DNA of 7,692 bases. Source: Alphaproteobacteria bacterium. Its GTDB lineage: Bacteria; Pseudomonadota; Alphaproteobacteria; Rhodospirillales; Rhodospirillaceae. Shown here one piece after another: positions 5,381 through 7,692 of the stretch; within the stretch, counting starts at the first letter, position 1; each line of letters opens with the position of its first letter. Under the pieces are notes generated by a model. The model saw nothing but the letters and a program-made list of their open reading frames with translations, was not told where the DNA came from and did no database searches. A program made the position numbers and the translations under genes. The stretch is from positions 1-7,692 of the forward strand of contig QKGW01000591.1 in assembly GCA_003250275.1 (NCBI GenBank), read 5' to 3'.

Positions 5381-5388
5381 TTCCCCCC
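5381..5388 (-). promoter_or_regulatory. Ribosome binding site of the GNAT gene
   Basis: On the minus strand GGGGGGAA (5388-5381) ends 5 bp before ATG 5375. It is the only SD-like sequence among the in-frame start candidates (5438, 5375, 5342) and therefore decides the start. Confidence 0.6.
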
Positions 5389-5446
5389 GGATGCGCGCGC
5401 CGGCCCGCCTGTGAAACAGGCAAAGACGGGGTTCGCACAAAAATTA

Positions 5447-5461
5447 GTCAGCAGTGCTGAC
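5447..5461. promoter_or_regulatory. Perfect 15-bp palindrome, candidate operator
   Basis: GTCAGCA-G-TGCTGAC is an exact inverted repeat with a single central base (5454). Its size and symmetry fit a dimeric repressor site (MarR, GntR or similar). It lies 72 bp upstream of the GNAT start. On the minus strand it immediately precedes TAATTT (5445-5440), the best though weak -10 candidate for that gene, so a bound protein would block it. I do not recognise the half-site as that of a particular regulator. Confidence 0.45.
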
Positions 5462-5521
5462 GGTTGGGCGATTTTTGATGCAGGCGAGTTTAGCCGATCG
5501 AATCCCGGTTTTCCGCAGTTT

Positions 5522-5549
5522 TTGATAGCAGACTGAAATCGTTCATAAA
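5522..5549 (+). promoter_or_regulatory. Sigma70-like promoter with no recognised downstream gene
   Basis: TTGATA (5522-5527, five of six matches) and CATAAA (5544-5549, four of six) are separated by 16 bp in locally A/T-rich DNA. Transcription would start near 5556, at the second palindrome. About 190 nt downstream there is a strong terminator and no plausible coding sequence in between, so this promoter would produce a short non-coding transcript. Confidence 0.45.
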
Positions 5550-5555
5550 AAATTC

Positions 5556-5570
5556 CCATGTCTGACATGG
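5556..5570. promoter_or_regulatory. Second perfect 15-bp palindrome, operator or 5' RNA hairpin
   Basis: CCATGTC-T-GACATGG is an exact inverted repeat around T5563. It starts 7 bp after the candidate -10 box, exactly at the predicted transcription start. It may be an operator for a repressor of this promoter. As RNA it could form a small hairpin at the 5' end, although the loop would have to open at least one more base pair. Confidence 0.42.
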
Positions 5571-5720
5571 CACGGGGGATGCATTCAAGGTACACAGGTG
5601 CTGAGGCCACAGGCTCACAGCGGAGGCGCCCGCCCCCTTTGAGCCCGTTGGACGGATCGTCCCAGTTTGCGGGGATGGTTTGGTTTCCTGAGTATCAGTG
5701 TTTGTTCCTCCCGAGACTCC

Positions 5721-5750
5721 GGCCCGGTGGCACGCCACCGGGCCATTTTT
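5721..5750 (+). terminator. Strong intrinsic terminator without a recognised upstream gene
   Basis: A perfect 10-bp stem (GGCCCGGTGG 5721-5730 with CCACCGGGCC 5735-5744) has a CACG loop and is followed by A and TTTTT (5746-5750). The U run is present only on the plus strand, so it ends a rightward transcript. The nearest plus-strand protein gene upstream ends at 4822, more than 900 bp away, with a minus-strand gene in between. Confidence 0.85.
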
Positions 5751-5762
5751 CTGTCGACGGTT

Positions 5763-5791
5763 TTGACAGCCGCCGCCGCGCGCGCTATACG
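5763..5791 (+). promoter_or_regulatory. Strong sigma70-type promoter of the membrane-protein gene
   Basis: A perfect TTGACA (5763-5768) is followed after exactly 17 bp by TATACG (5786-5791). Transcription would start near 5798, giving a leader of about 25 nt with the SD GGAGG (5812-5816). The nine bases around the -10 (CGCTATACG) recur with the same spacing in the promoter before the dapC-like gene. Confidence 0.8.
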
Positions 5792-5822
5792 CCTTCGCTG
5801 CCGCAGCACATGGAGGCTCGCC

Positions 5823-6311
5823 ATGACCCGTCGTGACGACGAGAAGCCCGAGAACGAGATGGAACTGCCGTTCCAGGACCCGAAAGGGATGTTCGGCACG
5901 TCGCCCGTCGAGAAGGAACTCAGCGACGAGGAGGTCGAGTACCTCACCTCGCGCACCGCGCCGCGCCGACGCCTCACCAACTCGAAGCGCAAGATCGGGC
6001 TCTACATCAGCCTGTTCCTGTTCCTGCTGTTCTTCGTGCGGCTGATCTACTTCCGCACCGCGCCGATCACCGGGCTCGAAATCCCGCCGGTGTTCGCGAT
6101 CAACGGCATCGGCCTCGGCGAGACCGGCCTCCTGATCTCGTGCGTCGCGCTGCCGGTGATCAACTGGTTCCTGCTCACCCCGGACGACGCCTCGATCCGC
6201 TGGATGGTGCGCAGCATCGGCACGATCATCCCGCTCGCGGCGCTCGGCCTGCTCTTCGCGCTGCCGCCGGAGCTGCTCTACGACTGGACGCGGGCGTTCT
6301 ACCCGCACTGA
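5823..6311 (+). CDS. Small integral membrane protein, unknown function
   Basis: This 162-residue protein has a charged cytoplasmic N-terminus (residues 1-57, acidic first, then the basic stretch RRRLTNSKRK) and three hydrophobic segments: about 58-77 (IGLYISLFLFLLFFVRLIYF), 97-118 (GLGETGLLISCVALPVINWFLL) and 130-152 (RSIGTIIPLAALGLLFALPPELL). By the positive-inside rule the N-terminus faces the cytoplasm. No catalytic motif is visible, and I do not recognise the family. ATG 5823 is preceded by GGAGG at 5812-5816 (6 bp spacing). Upstream in-frame starts would lie before the promoter. The gene appears monocistronic, with a strong promoter 55 bp upstream of its start and a terminator 21 bp after its stop. 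Arg73 within the first hydrophobic segment is unusual and may mark its end. The strong promoter suggests steady, high expression. Confidence 0.82.
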   Translation: MTRRDDEKPENEMELPFQDPKGMFGTSPVEKELSDEEVEYLTSRTAPRRRLTNSKRKIGLYISLFLFLLFFVRLIYFRTAPITGLEIPPVFAINGIGLGETGLLISCVALPVINWFLLTPDDASIRWMVRSIGTIIPLAALGLLFALPPELLYDWTRAFYPH

Positions 6312-6331
6312 CCGCATCCGCGGCGACTCGA

Positions 6332-6368
6332 AAAAACCCCGGCGACGTTTTGCGGCGCCGGGGTTTTT
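6332..6368 (+). terminator. Intrinsic terminator after the membrane-protein gene
   Basis: AAAAACCCCGGCG (6332-6344) pairs perfectly with CGCCGGGGTTTTT (6356-6368), giving a 13-bp stem with an 11-nt loop and a built-in T run. It starts 21 bp after the membrane-protein stop. Its loop and right arm overlap the -35 box and spacer of the next promoter. The A run on the left arm could also make it work on the minus strand. Confidence 0.88.
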
Positions 6369-6378
6369 CCGCTATACG
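6350..6378 (+). promoter_or_regulatory. Candidate promoter of the dapC-like gene, embedded in the terminator
   Basis: TTGCGG (6350-6355) and TATACG (6373-6378) are 17 bp apart. The -35 box lies in the terminator loop and the spacer is its right arm. The -10 context CGCTATACG is identical to that of the strong promoter at 5786-5791. The start point would fall close to 6385, where an in-frame ATG happens to begin. Confidence 0.5.
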
Positions 6379-6410
6379 ATATTCATGTCTTGTTCTCGGC
6401 CGGAATCGGC

Positions 6411-6415
6411 AAGGA
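6411..6415 (+). promoter_or_regulatory. Ribosome binding site deciding the dapC-like start
   Basis: AAGGA ends 5 bp before ATG 6421. The in-frame ATG at 6385 has no SD and lies at the predicted transcription start. Its 12 extra residues (MSCSRPESARKT) do not resemble the start of the family, so 6421 is preferred. Confidence 0.65.
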
Positions 6416-6420
6416 AAACC

Positions 6421-7641
6421 ATGGTCAACCCCGCTCTCGACCGCCTGCCCGGCAGCGCGTTCGTCCGTCTGCGCGAACTTCTCGGCCCGATCGTGCCGCA
6501 GGTCGAAACCCCGCTCGCGATGTCGATCGGCGAGCCGCAGCTGCCGCCGCCGCCGATCGTCGCCGAAGCCGTCGCCGCGCACGCCCACCTGTGGAACCGC
6601 TATCCGCCGAACGAGGGCACGCCCGAGCTGCGCGCCGCCGCCGCGCGCTGGCTGACGCGCCGCTTCGGCCTACCCGCGGGTTCGGTCGACCCCGACCGCC
6701 ACGTCCTCTCCGCCACCGGCTCGCGCGAGGCGCTCTATCTCTTCGCCCAGACCATGGTGCCGCCGGAGAAGGCCGGCGGCCGCGCCGTGGTGCTGATGCC
6801 GAATCCCTACTATCAGGTCTACCGCGCCGCCGCCGAGATGGCGGGCGCCGAGGCGGTGCTGGTGCCCGCCACCGCCGCGACCGGCTACCTCCCCGACTAC
6901 GCCGCGGTCGACCCCGCGATCCTCGCGCGCACCGCGCTCGCGATCTTCTGCTCGCCGTCGAACCCCGAGGGCGCACAGGCCGACCTCGAACGCCTCACCG
7001 ACCTCGTGCGCCTCGCGCGCCGCCACGACTTCGTGCTCGCCTGCGACGAATGCTATTGCGAGCTCTACTTCGGCGACGCGCCGCCCTCGGGCCTCAATGC
7101 CGCGCTCGCCGCAAGCGCGCCGGGCGAGGACCCGTTCGCCAACGTCGTGGTCTTCCATTCGCTCTCGAAGCGGTCGAGCGTGCCCGGCCTGCGCTCCGGC
7201 TTCGTCGCCGGCGACGCCGCGATCCTCAAGGCGTTCCTCAAGCTGCGTTCCTACGCCTCGGTGCAGATGCCGATGCCGCTCGCCGCCGCCGCGGTGGCGC
7301 TGTGGGACGACGACGCCCACGCCGCCGCCAACCGCGCGCACTACGCCCGCCTCGTCGCCGCCGCCGACCGCATCTTCGCGGGCTACCCCGGCTACGTGCG
7401 GCCCCAGGGCGGCTTCTTCCTCTGGCTCGACGTCGGCGACGGCGAGGCGATGACCAAACGGTTCTGGCAGGAGTGCGGCATCCGCGTCGTGCCCGGCCGC
7501 TACCTCGCCGCCGACGATCCCGCCGCGCCCGGGGGCAACCCCGGCCACGCCTACGTCCGCATCGCCCTCGTCCACGACGAGGACACCGTGATCCGCGCGC
7601 TCACCCGGCTGCGCCGCTGCCTCGACCATCCCGACGGATGA
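6421..7641 (+). CDS. dapC: Succinyldiaminopimelate transaminase-like class I/II aminotransferase
   Basis: This 406-residue PLP enzyme has fold type I. The best match I recall is DapC, which converts N-succinyl-L-2-amino-6-oxopimelate and glutamate to N-succinyl-LL-diaminopimelate and 2-oxoglutarate in lysine and peptidoglycan precursor synthesis. Visible landmarks are the opening NPALDRLPGSAFVRLRELL, SIGEPQLPPPPIV, NRYPPNEGTPELRAA, LSATGSREALYLFAQ, CSPSNPEG with Asn181, DECYCELYF with Asp209 (PLP pyridine) and Tyr212, HSLSKRSSVPGLRSGFVAGD with Lys250 (Schiff base), GGFFLWLDV, and YVRIALV with the substrate-carboxylate Arg380. Length and motif order are those of DapC. The usual SPGNPTG is SPSNPEG here. 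It has its own promoter, and a further gene starts 8 bp after its stop, probably in the same operon. General class I/II aminotransferases are hard to tell apart, so the symbol is less certain than the family. Confidence 0.85.
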   Translation: MVNPALDRLPGSAFVRLRELLGPIVPQVETPLAMSIGEPQLPPPPIVAEAVAAHAHLWNRYPPNEGTPELRAAAARWLTRRFGLPAGSVDPDRHVLSATGSREALYLFAQTMVPPEKAGGRAVVLMPNPYYQVYRAAAEMAGAEAVLVPATAATGYLPDYAAVDPAILARTALAIFCSPSNPEGAQADLERLTDLVRLARRHDFVLACDECYCELYFGDAPPSGLNAALAASAPGEDPFANVVVFHSLSKRSSVPGLRSGFVAGDAAILKAFLKLRSYASVQMPMPLAAAAVALWDDDAHAAANRAHYARLVAAADRIFAGYPGYVRPQGGFFLWLDVGDGEAMTKRFWQECGIRVVPGRYLAADDPAAPGGNPGHAYVRIALVHDEDTVIRALTRLRRCLDHPDG

Positions 7642-7649
7642 GGAGACCG

Positions 7650-7692
7650 ATGGCCCGAACCCCGACCGTTTCCGCCCCCCGCCGCTTCCTGC
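7650..7692 (+). CDS. Start of a further gene (3' end outside window)
   Basis: ATG 7650 follows AGGAG (7641-7645, overlapping the dapC-like stop TGA) by 4 bp. Only 14 codons are visible: MARTPTVSAPRRFL. The N-terminus is basic with Pro, Ser and Thr and could precede a hydrophobic segment, but the window ends too soon to tell. The close spacing indicates co-transcription with the dapC-like gene. The family is not recognisable. Confidence 0.65.
   Translation, partial: MARTPTVSAPRRFL

Larger units (their letters stand above)
5556..5750 (+). ncRNA. Candidate small RNA (promoter to terminator, no ORF)
   Basis: A transcript starting near 5556 and ending at the terminator at 5750 would be about 195 nt. 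The signals at both ends are good, and no protein gene fits between them. Local structure includes GGACG-GAT-CGTCC (5650-5662), a bulged stem around TGAGGCC/GGCTCA (near 5602-5617) and CTGA-GTA-TCAG (5688-5698). A pyrimidine-rich segment TTCCTCCC (5705-5712) lies in an unstructured stretch just before the terminator. It is complementary to Shine-Dalgarno sequences, as in many Hfq-dependent regulatory RNAs. It does not look like 6S RNA, SRP RNA, tmRNA, RNase P RNA or a riboswitch that I can recall. The terminator could instead end an unrecognised leader or a degenerate gene. The existence of the RNA is inference from layout. Confidence 0.38.
5376..5822. other. 447-bp region without a convincing protein gene
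   Basis: This stretch separates the divergent GNAT and membrane-protein genes. It is less GC-rich than its surroundings around 5436-5560 and 5665-5710. From left to right it holds the GNAT leader with a small hairpin (GCCTGT 5407-5412 / ACAGGC 5416-5421), a 15-bp palindrome (5447-5461), a sigma70-like promoter (5522-5549), a second 15-bp palindrome (5556-5570), a stretch with several small hairpins (for example GGACG 5650-5654 / CGTCC 5658-5662), a strong terminator (5721-5750), and the promoter and SD of the next gene. A frame is open from 5558 to 5836, but it runs through the terminator and into the next gene and looks unlike a protein. Confidence 0.7.

Noticed and set aside
5571..5720. Known structured RNA (6S, SRP, tmRNA, SAH, cobalamin or glycine riboswitch)
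   Set aside because: I compared the stretch with the conserved cores I remember and found none of them. No typical riboswitch-controlled gene follows, and the terminator is succeeded by an independent promoter.
5558..5836. Open plus-strand frame of 92 codons in the intergenic region
   Set aside because: It has no SD, crosses the strong terminator and the next promoter, ends inside the membrane-protein gene, and its product looks like random translation.
5490..6317. Long minus-strand open frame (275 codons) opposite the membrane-protein gene
   Set aside because: High GC makes antisense frames stay open. The product is an Arg/Glu/His-rich shadow of the plus-strand gene, and it also runs through the terminator at 5721-5750.
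6670..7629. Minus-strand open frame of 319 codons opposite the dapC-like gene
   Set aside because: It is the antisense shadow of a well-supported aminotransferase; its product is low-complexity Gly/Val/Ala/Arg/Glu without family motifs.

Overview
The window reads as ordinary chromosome from a very GC-rich bacterium (by eye around 70% GC, with strong G/C preference at third codon positions). It is most likely an alphaproteobacterium, perhaps of the Rhodospirillales type. This placement is an inference from the protein families: a DUF763 protein, a thioredoxin-fold/TPR protein followed by a Lon N-domain protein and a Trm112-like protein, and a DapC-type aminotransferase. I see no insertion sequence, phage gene, CRISPR array or toxin/defence cassette, and no clear sign of recent transfer.

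Layout. Positions 2-268 hold the C-terminal end of a DUF763 protein, closed by a strong intrinsic terminator (277-301). A flavin reductase (403-963) follows, then a MaoC-like hot-dog protein (1031-1498) whose ribosome binding site can be locked in an 11-bp RNA stem. Next come a small lipoprotein (1596-1889) and an exported protein of unknown function (1921-2643), probably one transcription unit. It ends at a symmetric hairpin (2658-2686) that also faces the 3' end of a minus-strand tRNA-Gly(GCC) gene (2710-2784).

The central unit on the plus strand is cnoX/ybbN-like (2989-3909), a Lon substrate-binding-domain protein (3945-4610) and a Trm112-like protein (4628-4822), tightly spaced and presumably co-transcribed. 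Together they suggest protein homeostasis. A candidate heat-shock-type promoter lies upstream, and the thioredoxin domain has SPQC in place of CxxC. A GNAT acetyltransferase on the minus strand (5375-4767) converges on this unit and overlaps the Trm112 gene by 56 bp.

The 447-bp stretch 5376-5822 has no convincing protein gene and is the least explained part of the window. It carries two perfect 15-bp palindromes, a sigma70-like promoter (5522-5549) and a strong intrinsic terminator (5721-5750) with nothing recognisable between them. This is the layout expected of an undescribed small RNA of about 190 nt. After it, a very good promoter (5763-5791) drives a small three-segment membrane protein (5823-6311). 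A terminator (6332-6368) overlaps the promoter of a dapC-like aminotransferase (6421-7641) for lysine and peptidoglycan precursor synthesis. A further gene begins at 7650 and runs off the window.

I did not find a new multi-gene system. The best leads are the orphan promoter-terminator unit with its palindromes, the SD-sequestering stem before the MaoC gene, and the altered active site of the CnoX-like protein.
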